A stretch of 64,000 nt of DNA from Leptolyngbyaceae cyanobacterium JSC-12. Its GTDB lineage: Bacteria; Cyanobacteriota; Cyanobacteriia; Leptolyngbyales; Leptolyngbyaceae. The translations under genes and the position numbers were made by a program. The notes beneath the pieces were generated by a model. It did no database searches, was not told the DNA's origin, and saw nothing but the letters and a program-made list of their open reading frames with translations. The DNA lies in contig CM001633.1 in NCBI GenBank assembly GCA_000309945.1, positions 1,894,292-1,958,291 on the forward strand, given 5' to 3'. Below, one piece after another: positions 1 to 8,973 of the stretch (its first letter is position 1; each line of letters opens with the position of its first letter).

Positions 1-206
1 ATTTCAGCGACATTTTACTGAAAGGACGGATTGAAAAAAGCCATGCCCTCCCTCAAGAAGCGCAGGATATGGCGATCGGCAAAGCTCGACTACTACTCCA
101 CTTCAACCAACGTGATCTGGGGCGTCTCTATCAAATGATTGCAGCGATTAATCACCTGGGTTCGCAACAGCAACCCCAAGATTCTCAACATCCAGAGCGC
201 AAGTAG
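1..206 (+). CDS. C-terminal fragment of an unidentified protein
   Basis: The frame beginning at base 3 is open from the left edge of the window to a TAG at 204-206, so this is the 3' end of a gene that starts outside. The visible 67 residues form a compact, mostly helical-looking tail (LLHFNQRDLGRLYQMIAA) followed by a Gln/Ser-rich end. I do not recognise the family. The residue composition and the HIP1-like GGCGATCGGC in frame argue for real coding. A minus-strand ORF over 93-329 with a hydrophobic stretch overlaps it and is a less attractive alternative. Confidence 0.45.
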   Translation, partial: FSDILLKGRIEKSHALPQEAQDMAIGKARLLLHFNQRDLGRLYQMIAAINHLGSQQQPQDSQHPERK

Positions 207-593
207 CCCGAAAATCATCCCCCATATCCCCAGTTCTTCAACTAGCCCACCGATCCGCCGTTGCTCAAGTTTTTTCGCAGGTTGGCTCAACTTTAGCCCA
301 ACCAGCGGAAGCATTGATACGGCTTGCATTCACACCTCCGTTCCACAACGTCGAAAAGAAGCCAGAGTCCAAAGGCGATAACCATCCTGGATTCTGGCTC
401 CTATCTTCTGGATTCTGATGGCTCATATAGGATAATGCATCCCTCTACAAGTGCACATCCTGCCATCGGGCGGCTGACTATCTTGAAGATCTTATGCTTC
501 TGCTTAAATCATTCAGCCTTTCCAATCTGTGAGTTTGGTTACCCTACTTCCCCATATCCACCCGTTAAGATAGACAAAGGTTCTACTACGGCG
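207..593. other. Intergenic stretch without a convincing gene
   Basis: This is about 390 bases between the partial gene and the candidate ncRNA promoter. It holds short degenerate repeats of the type TGGATTCTGGCTCC / TGGATTCTGATGGCTC near 385-425. Open frames over it on both strands have no ribosome binding site and no recognisable product. Confidence 0.5.
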
Positions 594-621
594 TTGGTGA
601 CTGCCAATAATGTTTTATGAT
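594..621 (+). promoter_or_regulatory. Sigma70-type promoter for the ncRNA
   Basis: TTGGTG at 594-599 and TATGAT at 616-621 are separated by 16 bases. The spacing and the near-consensus -10 predict a start near 628, just before the structured region below. Confidence 0.5.
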
Positions 622-627
622 CTATGC

Positions 628-785
628 TGTTTGAATAAGGGAACTATTCGCTGGATGGCAGTAGACCGGGCTTGTACCCGGAAACTTTAAGTCACAGCTC
701 TTGGTGCCCACCTGGAGTTGCTCCAGGTCAAAAACTGAGGTAAGACGGCGTTGTGGTGAACTCACTTAGAGTTTGATGCTCAGAA
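628..785 (+). ncRNA. ssaA: Candidate 6S RNA (ssaA/ssrS type)
   Basis: A non-coding, structured stretch lies between a good promoter and a strong terminator. It contains the hairpin ACCGGGCTTGTACCCGG and, further on, CACCTGGAG-TTG-CTCCAGGTC followed by ACGGCG. The second hairpin with its flanks resembles the 3' half of bacterial 6S RNA, where a CACCTTGAAC/GTTCAAGG-type hairpin is followed by a GGCGGC segment of the returning strand. The length (about 160-195 nt, depending on whether the terminator is included) fits cyanobacterial 6S RNA, which binds housekeeping RNA polymerase. The long closing stem is not obvious by eye, so the identity rests on partial similarity. Confidence 0.5.
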
Positions 786-789
786 ATCA

Positions 790-823
790 AAAAGTCCTCT
801 AACTGCAAGGTTAGAGGACTTTT
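790..823. terminator. Bidirectional intrinsic terminator
   Basis: A perfect 14-bp stem (AAAAGTCCTCTAAC / GTTAGAGGACTTTT) with a 6-nt loop has T-rich tails on both strands. It can end the ncRNA on the plus strand and the amino-acid transporter operon on the minus strand. Confidence 0.85.
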
Positions 824-870
824 AGCATATTGTCCTTGAATTTTTAGGCCTAAACTTTGAATTTTCATAC

Positions 871-1833
871 CTAAACTTTTTGGATGACTTTGTACCCCAT
901 TAAGCCTTGCGGACGGACAAGCAGCACGATGAATAACAGTCCAAATGCGATCGCATCTTTGTAAGCCGAAAATTCACCAGGCACAAACGCTTCTACTAAT
1001 CCGATCGCCAAACCTCCAATTACCGCACCGGGAATACTGCCCAGCCCTCCCAACACAATTACTGCTAACCCCTTTAAACCAAAACTGATGCCGAAATAGG
1101 GACCTGCAATGCTAACGCTAGAACCAACCAGCGTTCCGGCAATCCCTGCCAGAAAACTGCTGACAAAAAACGTGAGCACAATGAAGCGATCGGTATCAAT
1201 GCCCAGCAGGCTAGCAGTGGTAGGATCTTCTGCAACTGCTCTCATTGCTTTGCCATAACGAGTAGCATGAATTAGATGAGTCAAAATGGTCAGTATTATC
1301 ATTGACACCAGGAAAATCACCACTTGCACCGTGCGAATAGGAATCGGATTTTCCGCAGTGCCAAAATTGATAGCAGGCGGCAAATTGCCAAAAGCCCCCG
1401 CCGGAAAGGTGTAATTCTCAGCACCTACGAAATATTGAATGACATTTACGATCACTAGCGCTACCCCTAAACTGGAAACCACCGTCAGTAAGGGATCTGC
1501 CCCACGTCGCCGTAAGGGACGAAACGCCAACCGCTCGATCGCCACACCCACCAACCCTGCCACCCCTCCACTCACCAGCATTGCCAGCCAGAAAGAGAAC
1601 GCAAACGGCAATTTTGCATTGGCTAAAAGACCATTAAACCCAGTTGCCCCGCCCATCAAGAAATAGGTGAAATATGCTCCCAGAGTAAACACCGCCCCGT
1701 GGGCAAAGTTGATAATCCCCAAAATCGAGAAAATCAGCGTGTAGCCCAGTGCAAAAATGGCGTAGACGCTACCAATCGATAAACCATTCAGGATGTTTTG
1801 CAGAATCAGGGTAAAGGTCATGCCACAACTCAC
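871..1833 (-). CDS. natD: Branched-chain/neutral amino-acid ABC transporter permease (LivH/NatD-like)
   Basis: This is a 320-aa integral membrane protein with about eight hydrophobic segments and LivH-family landmarks: the N-terminal GLSIGSVYAIFALGYTLIF, INFAHGAVF, and the loop GLKGLAVIVLGGLGSIPGA. It would form one half of the inner-membrane channel of a HAAT-family importer, such as the cyanobacterial N-I system for neutral amino acids. The GTG at 1833 overlaps the TGA of the upstream binding-protein gene (GTGA), which indicates translational coupling; an ATG four codons in (1821) is the alternative start. The partner permease and the ATPases are not in the window. LivH homologues also occur in urea (UrtB) transporters, so substrate assignment is inference. 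Confidence 0.88.
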   Translation of the reverse strand: MSCGMTFTLILQNILNGLSIGSVYAIFALGYTLIFSILGIINFAHGAVFTLGAYFTYFLMGGATGFNGLLANAKLPFAFSFWLAMLVSGGVAGLVGVAIERLAFRPLRRRGADPLLTVVSSLGVALVIVNVIQYFVGAENYTFPAGAFGNLPPAINFGTAENPIPIRTVQVVIFLVSMIILTILTHLIHATRYGKAMRAVAEDPTTASLLGIDTDRFIVLTFFVSSFLAGIAGTLVGSSVSIAGPYFGISFGLKGLAVIVLGGLGSIPGAVIGGLAIGLVEAFVPGEFSAYKDAIAFGLLFIVLLVRPQGLMGYKVIQKV

Positions 1834-3032
1834 TTCAACAACTTAAACGTGCCACTCTTGCCATCAGGATTGACTTTAATCTGTGCCACATAAAACTGCT
1901 TTTGTACCACCTCCCCATCAGGAGTAAAAGAGATTTCACCCAGGGGAGTATCGTAGGTACCTTGCAATAGTCGCTCATTCAAAGCAACACGAATTTCAGG
2001 ACGGGAGAGCCTCTGAAAATCAACAGTTTTGTCAAGCGCTCTGAATGCTTCTACAAACACCTGCACTGCTGTAAACCCTTGAGCACTGAATTGTGGTGGA
2101 TCTTGCTGATACTGGGCGATGTATGCCTCTCGAAAGGCTTTGTTGATAGCACTAGGAAGCTCTGGGCTATAAGCCTGGGCGATTAACACACCATCACAAT
2201 ACATTCCACAAACTGGGAAGATGTTAGGCGTATTTAAGCCGTTACCACTGACAATTAACCCTTTGTAACCTAGTTCCCGCAACTGTCGCACCAGATTCGC
2301 TCCGTCCGATGCCAGGCTAGAAATTACAACCAGATCCGGCTTGAGATTAATAGCCGTTGTAACTTGTGTTTGGAAATCAGTATCTGTTGTTTGAAATTTC
2401 TGAATAGTAACAATTGTTAGCCCCTTTTTTGGGATTGCCTTCTGGAAAATTTTGGTTTCTGATTGGCTAAAGGCATCGTTCTGGGCGTAGAATACGGCAA
2501 CTCGCTGCAAGCTGGGGTTGAGTTTGAGGGCAGCGTTTAAGGAATTGGGAGCCAGTACCGTGACAGGCGATGCGACCCGTGCAACAAAGGTTCCAATTTC
2601 GGGGATGCCTTCTGCGGTGTTTGTTGGACCGACAACCGGAACTTTTGCCCTGTTGGCTAAGGGATTGGCACTAAACGCCTGTTGAGAAGAAGAAGGACCG
2701 ACAATGCCTAAAACTTTGTGCTTGGTGATCAGGGTCTGGAAGGCATTGATTGCGCCAGCTTCATCTCCCCCTGCATCTTGATAGATCAACTTGATAGGAA
2801 TGCCGTTTACACCACCTTCCCGGTTAAAATACTGTTCTGCAATTTTTACTCCGTTGACGGATTCTTGCCCTAGCAGAGCTAGATTGCTGGTTTGGGCTAG
2901 GGCTACCCCAATCGGTAAGTGCTTGGAAAGCTCTTCTGAACTAGATTCGGTTTGAGCACGATCGCACCCTATTAATGGGAGCAGTATCAAAAAACTAGCC
3001 AAAATATTTGCGATTGCGCCCCTCATAACCAC
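1830..3032 (-). CDS. Periplasmic amino-acid-binding lipoprotein of an ABC importer (NatB/LivJ-like)
   Basis: The 400-residue protein begins with a hydrophobic signal and a lipobox (LIGC, Cys about 23 from the annotated GTG start), so it is probably membrane-anchored in the periplasm. The mature part is a type I periplasmic binding protein (Peripla_BP_6): GVNGIPIKLIYQDAGGD, an ITKHKVLGIVGPSSSQ hinge region and the YAQNDAFSQSETKIF strand-helix unit. It would deliver amino acids to the permease encoded immediately downstream, with which it overlaps by three bases. An ATG two codons in (3026) is a more usual start than GTG 3032. The set of two is incomplete for a HAAT transporter, as in cyanobacteria where the subunits are often scattered. 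Confidence 0.88.
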   Translation of the reverse strand: MVMRGAIANILASFLILLPLIGCDRAQTESSSEELSKHLPIGVALAQTSNLALLGQESVNGVKIAEQYFNREGGVNGIPIKLIYQDAGGDEAGAINAFQTLITKHKVLGIVGPSSSQQAFSANPLANRAKVPVVGPTNTAEGIPEIGTFVARVASPVTVLAPNSLNAALKLNPSLQRVAVFYAQNDAFSQSETKIFQKAIPKKGLTIVTIQKFQTTDTDFQTQVTTAINLKPDLVVISSLASDGANLVRQLRELGYKGLIVSGNGLNTPNIFPVCGMYCDGVLIAQAYSPELPSAINKAFREAYIAQYQQDPPQFSAQGFTAVQVFVEAFRALDKTVDFQRLSRPEIRVALNERLLQGTYDTPLGEISFTPDGEVVQKQFYVAQIKVNPDGKSGTFKLLK

Positions 3033-3188
3033 TCAGAATTTTTCCTAACGTGTTCGGCAAAACTTCATAAACTTCTCATAGATTCTTACAATCATCCCCC
3101 GGATAGGGTAAAAGTGAACGAGTAACAGTTAAGCGAACATCCTGATTTCGCCCCCCGATCCTGCCCGATTTCTGTTAGGAGGTTTCCG

Positions 3189-4850
3189 TTGTTTACCGAG
3201 CAGCCTGCTCCTCCCCAACCTATAGCTGAGGTTCAGACCCACCAATCTCATGTTGCTGTCTCTCAAGCGACAAGCCAGTCCCCCACTCTTAGTCGTATCG
3301 TTGCGCCTGAAACCCTTCCAAGTCCGGCAGCGGCGATCACTCCTTCTTCTTCTACCGCAGAAGCCCCCAGTCTGGTTCCCGTTTCACCTGCCAAAACGGC
3401 CACACCTGCCCCAGTTTCGGCAGTAACCCCTATCTCTGAGGGACATCACAGCACATCTGCTGCTCATGAGGCGGCAAAAGCGCAGCGGCGTAAAGAAGTG
3501 GAGCAGGCATTAATTGAAATTACTGCCAAGTCCAGAGCGCAGCAAAAGGAGCGAGAAGAGCAGAAAGCTGCTATGGATGCTGCCAAATATGCCGAAGCGG
3601 ATGAGTTTGACGCAGCGAAAAAAGTTGTTAACAATCCCACCCTCACAGCTAAAGCGCGTGCAAATCTTTTGAAAAAGCTGCAAGCGAAGCAGGCAAAGAA
3701 AAATCTACTTGCGGGTAAAAAAGCGACTCCTAACAGCAAAAATGCTCAAGCTCAAGCCAGTTCAGGAAAATCGACGGGTGCGATCGCAGCCCCTGAATAT
3801 CTGGGTAACTCTGGGACAGGCTACATATCAGCCCCAATTGTCCCTATTACTCAGGCAGAGCTAAGGCTACGACTAGGCAAACTCATTGGTCGCAACTTAG
3901 ACTTTGCCTTTCCATTGTCAATTTCAGCTCCGATCACCTCCATGTTCGGCTGGCGCATCCATCCCATCAGTGGGAATCCCCGCTTCCATCGAGGCATTGA
4001 CTTTGGCGCTCCGTTGGGTACACCAATCGTCGCAGCAAAAGCAGGTAGGGTTGAAGTTGCTGACTTTATGGATGGGTATGGGTTGACGGTTCTTTTACGT
4101 CATCCTAAAGCACAGCAAACCCTGTATGGTCACCTGTCGCAGGTGTTTGTCAAACCAGGCGACATGGTGAAAAAGGGGCAATTATTGGGATTGGTGGGTA
4201 GTACTGGCAACTCTACTGGACCTCACCTTCACTTTGAGGTGCACGAAATGACCTCTGAGGGGTGGGTGGCGCTAGACCCAGCACTGGTGCTCAATCCTGC
4301 GATCGCCCTTGCCCAAGTCCCTCAAATTCCTGCATCTCCTTCTCGCAAGCCGCAAACTTTTAACCTATCGCTCTCAGGCTTGCTCGACATCAACACGCCC
4401 ACTCAACCGTTCTCTGTAATTCCGCCAGTGGGAGAAACGTTATTGTCTGGGTTGCTGCCTTTATCTAGACCCCAGGATAATTTTGTTCCAGGAATGTTGT
4501 TGCCAATCGCGCTGTTTCCTTCTGCTATCCCTGAAGTGCGCTGGCTGATTTCGCCCTTTGTTGATAACTGGCTTGCTGATGAACTCCTGATTCCCTTGCC
4601 TGACCTTCGTCCACCAGTCCAAACCATAACTTTTAATGCCTTCCCCGTCCTGGAGCAAATATCCGAATCTGTTGCCTTTGACCCAACAGCCTTTGTTCCA
4701 CCAACGCCCACTGCCGTTCGTCTGGCAAATTCTAAACCATTTAACGGTTTAACTATTGCAGAACAAACACCGGGAGCCGTTCGCTTAGAGGCACTGCAGA
4801 AGTCTCCTGCAGTCTCTAGCTTGCAGGCAAATCGGAATTTAGGTCGTTAA
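3189..4850 (+). CDS. M23-family peptidoglycan metallopeptidase
   Basis: The 553-aa protein starts at a TTG six bases after a perfect AGGAGG (3177-3182). No ATG or GTG in this frame lies between the upstream stop and the TTG, so the ribosome site decides the start. Residues about 1-100 are Pro/Ala/Ser-rich, 100-170 are a charged Ala/Lys-rich likely coiled coil, and 235-350 are the M23 (LytM) domain. Its zinc motif is intact: HRGID (His267, Asp271) and HLHFE (His346, His348), with GHL between. The C-terminal ~190 residues are Pro/Leu-rich and unrecognised. M23 enzymes cut peptide cross-links in the cell wall and are often envelope-bound; no clear signal peptide is visible with this start, which is odd. 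Confidence 0.88.
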   Translation: MFTEQPAPPQPIAEVQTHQSHVAVSQATSQSPTLSRIVAPETLPSPAAAITPSSSTAEAPSLVPVSPAKTATPAPVSAVTPISEGHHSTSAAHEAAKAQRRKEVEQALIEITAKSRAQQKEREEQKAAMDAAKYAEADEFDAAKKVVNNPTLTAKARANLLKKLQAKQAKKNLLAGKKATPNSKNAQAQASSGKSTGAIAAPEYLGNSGTGYISAPIVPITQAELRLRLGKLIGRNLDFAFPLSISAPITSMFGWRIHPISGNPRFHRGIDFGAPLGTPIVAAKAGRVEVADFMDGYGLTVLLRHPKAQQTLYGHLSQVFVKPGDMVKKGQLLGLVGSTGNSTGPHLHFEVHEMTSEGWVALDPALVLNPAIALAQVPQIPASPSRKPQTFNLSLSGLLDINTPTQPFSVIPPVGETLLSGLLPLSRPQDNFVPGMLLPIALFPSAIPEVRWLISPFVDNWLADELLIPLPDLRPPVQTITFNAFPVLEQISESVAFDPTAFVPPTPTAVRLANSKPFNGLTIAEQTPGAVRLEALQKSPAVSSLQANRNLGR

Positions 4851-4858
4851 GAATTAGC

Positions 4859-4921
4859 CATGAAGAGGTCAAAGAGATGAAGAGGTAAAGGGGTGAGGGG
4901 GTTAAAGAAATGAGGGGGGAT
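4859..4921. repeat. Purine-rich degenerate short repeats
   Basis: Variants of GAAGAGGTAAAG and GGTGAGGGGG follow one another between two convergent genes. They resemble the short degenerate tandem repeats commonly scattered in cyanobacterial intergenic DNA. No function can be assigned. Confidence 0.35.
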
Positions 4922-4926
4922 ACTTA

Positions 4927-5598
4927 CTAACGCAGCAGCCAGCAGGTAAACGTATACTTACAGCCTTTGAGTACAGGTAGTGCCTGGTAAGGATGGGTAT
5001 AGCACGCAGGAAAGCAAACTACCCCCCCTGTGGCAGGTTTAATTTTGGTGGATTGGCGATCGAATAGGAGAGCGCCCCCCTCAAACTCATCATTTAGGTA
5101 ACCAATCAGGCTAACATCCCGCGCGGGGATGCCCTGAGCTAATTCGGCATAGCGGTTAGCCAAGATTAATCCATCGGCATGGCGCTTGTGATTTTGTCCT
5201 GGTTTGAACCGCTCGATAGAATACATTTCGATATGGGAAAAGGTCACATCATACCGCTTAGATAGTAAGTTACGCGCGATCGCCAGCCTCCCGATCAGTA
5301 GTTGATTCATCGATTCCAGCAAGGATGTGGGATGATTGAGCGGCAAGACCTCATTGCTGCGCAACTCTCCCGTAAGACTGGAGCCTGCTGGCGGCGTTAG
5401 GAACTCGTAACACTCCGCAATCTGAATCACATGAGCACACAAAGAAGGCTCCAGTAATTGCTCAACGACAAAAATATCTGCCCCATGTTCCCTGAGTGAA
5501 TATCCCACCAGTGTTTTATCCTGTGTTGCTACTAGATTGATTTTAGAGTTTGTGTTGGTTAGATGCGCTTCATCTAGGATGGAACCATCTAGAATCAA
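4927..5598 (-). CDS. 2OG-Fe(II) oxygenase (prolyl-4-hydroxylase-like)
   Basis: This 223-aa protein has the double-stranded beta-helix signature of the P4Hc superfamily. The iron-binding HxD is KRHADG (His140, Asp142) and the distal His is in YTHPYQ (about residue 202). A Lys near 213 (GCKYTF) is positioned to bind 2-oxoglutarate. Between them lies SLIGYLNDEFEGGALLF, the typical core strand pair. Such enzymes hydroxylate peptides or small molecules using O2 and 2-oxoglutarate; the substrate is unknown. It stands alone, divergent from the membrane protein gene that starts 46 bases away. Confidence 0.85.
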   Translation of the reverse strand: MILDGSILDEAHLTNTNSKINLVATQDKTLVGYSLREHGADIFVVEQLLEPSLCAHVIQIAECYEFLTPPAGSSLTGELRSNEVLPLNHPTSLLESMNQLLIGRLAIARNLLSKRYDVTFSHIEMYSIERFKPGQNHKRHADGLILANRYAELAQGIPARDVSLIGYLNDEFEGGALLFDRQSTKIKPATGGVVCFPACYTHPYQALPVLKGCKYTFTCWLLR

Positions 5599-5643
5599 CT
5601 TCTACAGGTCTGAGCATCCTTGTTTTTTCTCTATCCTTGACCC

Positions 5644-7161
5644 ATGCAATCATCACCTTCTACACCCAGAGCGATGTCTTTTCCACAACCGTTGGATCGA
5701 CTTGCAATTACCCTGATGATTGTTTTTGCCATCATTATCGGAATTGTGTTGCTAACAGGAAGTCGTATTGCACCCCGAGTGCGTTACTTTACCTGGCAAG
5801 ACAAACAAGTGGGTGCAGATGATACTGCTTTTGTGCTGTCTTTCAGCCGTCCTATGAACCAGGCAAGTGTTGAGAAGAATCTGAAGATTGAACCGCCGTT
5901 GCCCGGAAAAACCAGTTGGGCAGGGAGGCGAATGGCATATACCTTAACGGAACCTGTTCCTTATGGCACGGAGTACAGGGTGCAACTGCGAGATGCAGTA
6001 GACTTCTTCAAACAAGATGGTGTTGCTCAAGTTCCGATTCAGGCGTTTGAGGCATCGTTTCGCAGCCGCGATCGCGCCTTTGCTTACATTGGGGTTCAGG
6101 GTGAAGAAGAGGGACGCCTTGTCCTGTTTAACCTTACAAAGGGGGAACGGACTATCCTGACTCCGCCTGATCTGGTGGTGAATGACTTTATTCCCTATCC
6201 ACTGGGCGATCGCATTCTGATTGGTGCGATTCATCGAGCCAGTCAAACTCAAGGACTCCTGGAACAAAAACTGTATCGGGTTTCTACCGGCATTCATCTC
6301 AACACGCCCGAACAACTTGATCTGCAAGGAAACACCAATCCTTTGAAGACTCCAAACTCTCAACCTGCTGGAAAGCTGGAGTTAATCCTTGATAGTGATG
6401 AACACCAAAATCTCAAATTTGATTTATCTGCCAATGGGCGAACAATTGTGGTTCAGCGGGTCAATCGTCGTGATCCAGCTGATTTTGGTCCCTGGATTTT
6501 GAAAGAAGGGGAAGCACCCCAACCGCTTAGAGGGCAGCCTGGCGGCGACTTTCTGATCACACCAGACAGCGACTCACTGGCGATCTCTCAAGGTCAGGGA
6601 CTGGCGATTCTGCCGCTCTACCCAGATGCCAAACCGCTGGATTTTTTGCCTAAATTTGGTGTAGTACTGAACTTTACCAGTGATGGTGCGCTAGCAGCGA
6701 TGGTGAAATTTAACGGCGATCGCAGCCGCTCTCTCTTCTTAGTCAGCAATCAGGGTACTCAAAAAGAACTCCTGCGAACCACTGGCTCTATCTTCTCCGC
6801 CCAATTCGACCCTACCAAACAAGTCCTGTATTGCTTGTTATCAGAATTGATTCCGGGGGAAACCTACCAAGAGAAGCCATTTTTAGCTGCGATTGATTTG
6901 AAAACCAGCAAACTCACGCCACTGCTCCCTCTCCCCAATCAACGAGATGTGCAGGTCAGCCTTTCTCCTGATGGGCTAGCAATCTTGTATGACCAGACTC
7001 TGGAAACCACGGACCCCAACTCCAACCTGCCGCAAAATCGAGGGGGGAAAGCGATCGCGGATAGCCGTCTTTGGATTCTTCCCCTCAACCCTGCCGATTT
7101 TTCTACCATTCAACCCGAACCCCTACCCATCCCAGGACTACGCCCCCGCTGGCTTCCTTAA
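5644..7161 (+). CDS. Membrane-anchored Ig-like / beta-propeller protein
   Basis: The protein is 505 aa. A single transmembrane segment (about residues 22-41, ITLMIVFAIIIGIVLLTG) is followed by an SbsA-type Ig-like domain (about 48-135, with LSFSRPMNQASVEKNLKIEP and the YTLTEPVPYGTEY strand). The rest consists of repeated blades resembling WD40-like/PD40 propellers (for example KFDLSANGRTIVVQR, VQVSLSPDGLAILYDQ). The topology predicts an outward-facing domain anchored in the inner membrane. A second ATG (5674, MSFPQ) is an alternative start. No enzymatic motif is seen, and the role is unknown. Confidence 0.7.
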   Translation: MQSSPSTPRAMSFPQPLDRLAITLMIVFAIIIGIVLLTGSRIAPRVRYFTWQDKQVGADDTAFVLSFSRPMNQASVEKNLKIEPPLPGKTSWAGRRMAYTLTEPVPYGTEYRVQLRDAVDFFKQDGVAQVPIQAFEASFRSRDRAFAYIGVQGEEEGRLVLFNLTKGERTILTPPDLVVNDFIPYPLGDRILIGAIHRASQTQGLLEQKLYRVSTGIHLNTPEQLDLQGNTNPLKTPNSQPAGKLELILDSDEHQNLKFDLSANGRTIVVQRVNRRDPADFGPWILKEGEAPQPLRGQPGGDFLITPDSDSLAISQGQGLAILPLYPDAKPLDFLPKFGVVLNFTSDGALAAMVKFNGDRSRSLFLVSNQGTQKELLRTTGSIFSAQFDPTKQVLYCLLSELIPGETYQEKPFLAAIDLKTSKLTPLLPLPNQRDVQVSLSPDGLAILYDQTLETTDPNSNLPQNRGGKAIADSRLWILPLNPADFSTIQPEPLPIPGLRPRWLP

Positions 7162-7239
7162 CCTGGTTTATTACTCTTTAGCCGAATCTCTCCCTGCTCC
7201 ACACCCCATTTCCTCTTTCCCCTTCATCTCCCATCCCCA

Positions 7240-8973
7240 ATGCACCCTCAGGATCTGCTAGAGCAATATCGTCAAGGAGAACGAGATTTTTCCCATAGTG
7301 ATTTGAGTGGAGCCAATTTAAGCGGATTTAACCTGCGAGGTGCCAACTTTACCGAAGCCAACCTGACTGAGGCAAATTTAAGTTGGGCATTCTTGAACCA
7401 GGCAATCTTGACAGGTGCCAACTTACGGCGAGCTGATTTACGCAATGCTTCTCTCAGCGGTGCTGACTTAAACCATGCGATTTTGCATGGTGCCAATCTC
7501 AGCAAAATTGATCTGCGGCTGGCACAACTTCAGCAAGCAAACCTCAACTGGGCAACTCTGCAAGATGCCGATATGGGGGGGGCCAATCTAGCCTTTGCCA
7601 AACTGGATCAGGTTAATCTGGAACGGGCAAAACTTAACAGTGCCCAGCTAAAAGGGGCAGAGTTGATGGAAGCAAATCTGCGACGGGCAAACCTGGCAGG
7701 TGCCAACCTGGATCAGGCCAATTTGCGTGAAGCTCAATTGGATGAGGCTAATCTGCGAGAAGCTACGCTGGTCGGAACCAATTTAAATGAAGCCAGTTTG
7801 ATTGGTGCCTATTTACGGCAAGCAAATCTCACTGAGGCAGATTTGCATCGGGTAGTGCTGTCGAGTGCTGATTTGAGTGAGGCAATTCTTGCGAATGCAG
7901 ACTTGAGCCGGGCAAACTTGGCAGGTGCTTATTTGTTGAAAGCCAGTTTCCACAAAGCCCATTTACTCCGGGCAGATTTGCAGGATGTGTATTTGCTAAG
8001 GGCAGACTTAAGCGAAGCGAATTTGCGGGGGGCAAATTTGCAGCGGGCAGATTTAAGTGGGGCGTACTTGAACCACACAATTTTGAGTGAAGCTGATTTG
8101 AGTGAGGCGTATTTGCTACAAAGCCATCTGATTCATACCAATCTGGATGGTGCCCAGTTGACGGCTTGCTGTATTTACAACTGGCAAATTGAACATCTGG
8201 ATTTTTCTAAGGTGCAGTGCCGCTATGTGTATACACAGTTCAACCAAGCTGAGAAAAAGCCCACGGAGCGCTTTCCCAGCGGACGGGAATTTGAGCCAGG
8301 AGAGTTTGGGAAACACTACCAGAGCGATCGCGCTGCTGCGATTGAGCTCTATTTCACAGAACCCGTGCATTGGGAAGGGCTAATGTTTACGCTGGCACAG
8401 ATAGAGTCCGAGGAAAAAACCCTGAGCTTTACTATTCAAGCCTTTGAAAACACTGATGAAAACTATTTAGTGAAATTAGTTGCAAACCAAGCCTTGAATG
8501 CGAAACAAATGACTCGTCGTATTTTTCAAATATATCCCCAGATGAAGCAGCGGTTTTTGGCAAGGCGAACTGAAATTTTAGGATTATTAGATATTTCATT
8601 GCCGGTTTCATTGCAACCAGCGCCTTCTGAGGCTGCTAAACTGGCTGCACCATCAGCCCCTGAGCCTGTTCCAGAGCGACGCAGCCAACTTTATCAAGAA
8701 GTCGTTCGCCAAATTCAACACATTTTAGTAACGCAAACTCCGGAGCAGATTGTTGAGAGCGTGCAGCGGTTGCTGGATTATCTAAAGCGAGAAGGTATTG
8801 CCACAGACGAGATTCAAAGGAAGGTGATCGGACAGGCGATTGTGCAACGAGCCAGACGCGATCGCGGGTTTCGAGAACACCTGCTGCAATGGAAAGCAAC
8901 CGCACCCAAAACGGTTTGGAACTCAACCGTTGGACAAGCCATTCAACTTGCGATCACAGCATTGAAAAGCTAG
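7240..8973 (+). CDS. Pentapeptide-repeat protein with a C-terminal helical region
   Basis: The 577-aa protein has an N-terminal ~310-residue run of A(D/N)Lxx pentapeptides (such as GANLSGFNLRGANFTEANL) forming a right-handed quadrilateral beta-helix. About 250 residues without repeats follow, including a region starting FTEPVHWEGLMF that reads like a ligand or protein-interaction domain, and a Pro-linked C-terminal helical part (RRSQLYQEVVRQIQHIL). Cyanobacteria carry many such proteins; biochemical roles are mostly unknown. The start ATG has no clear Shine-Dalgarno sequence and follows a pyrimidine-rich repeat tract at 7185-7239. Its end overlaps the end of the opposite-strand kinase gene by 51 bp. 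Confidence 0.88.
   Translation: MHPQDLLEQYRQGERDFSHSDLSGANLSGFNLRGANFTEANLTEANLSWAFLNQAILTGANLRRADLRNASLSGADLNHAILHGANLSKIDLRLAQLQQANLNWATLQDADMGGANLAFAKLDQVNLERAKLNSAQLKGAELMEANLRRANLAGANLDQANLREAQLDEANLREATLVGTNLNEASLIGAYLRQANLTEADLHRVVLSSADLSEAILANADLSRANLAGAYLLKASFHKAHLLRADLQDVYLLRADLSEANLRGANLQRADLSGAYLNHTILSEADLSEAYLLQSHLIHTNLDGAQLTACCIYNWQIEHLDFSKVQCRYVYTQFNQAEKKPTERFPSGREFEPGEFGKHYQSDRAAAIELYFTEPVHWEGLMFTLAQIESEEKTLSFTIQAFENTDENYLVKLVANQALNAKQMTRRIFQIYPQMKQRFLARRTEILGLLDISLPVSLQPAPSEAAKLAAPSAPEPVPERRSQLYQEVVRQIQHILVTQTPEQIVESVQRLLDYLKREGIATDEIQRKVIGQAIVQRARRDRGFREHLLQWKATAPKTVWNSTVGQAIQLAITALKS

Noticed and set aside
93-329. Minus-strand 78-aa frame with a hydrophobic segment
   Set aside because: It overlaps the plus-strand partial gene and has no good ribosome site; kept only as an alternative.
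324-620. Plus-strand 98-aa frame upstream of the ncRNA
   Set aside because: Low-complexity composition, no ribosome site, and it runs into the ncRNA promoter.
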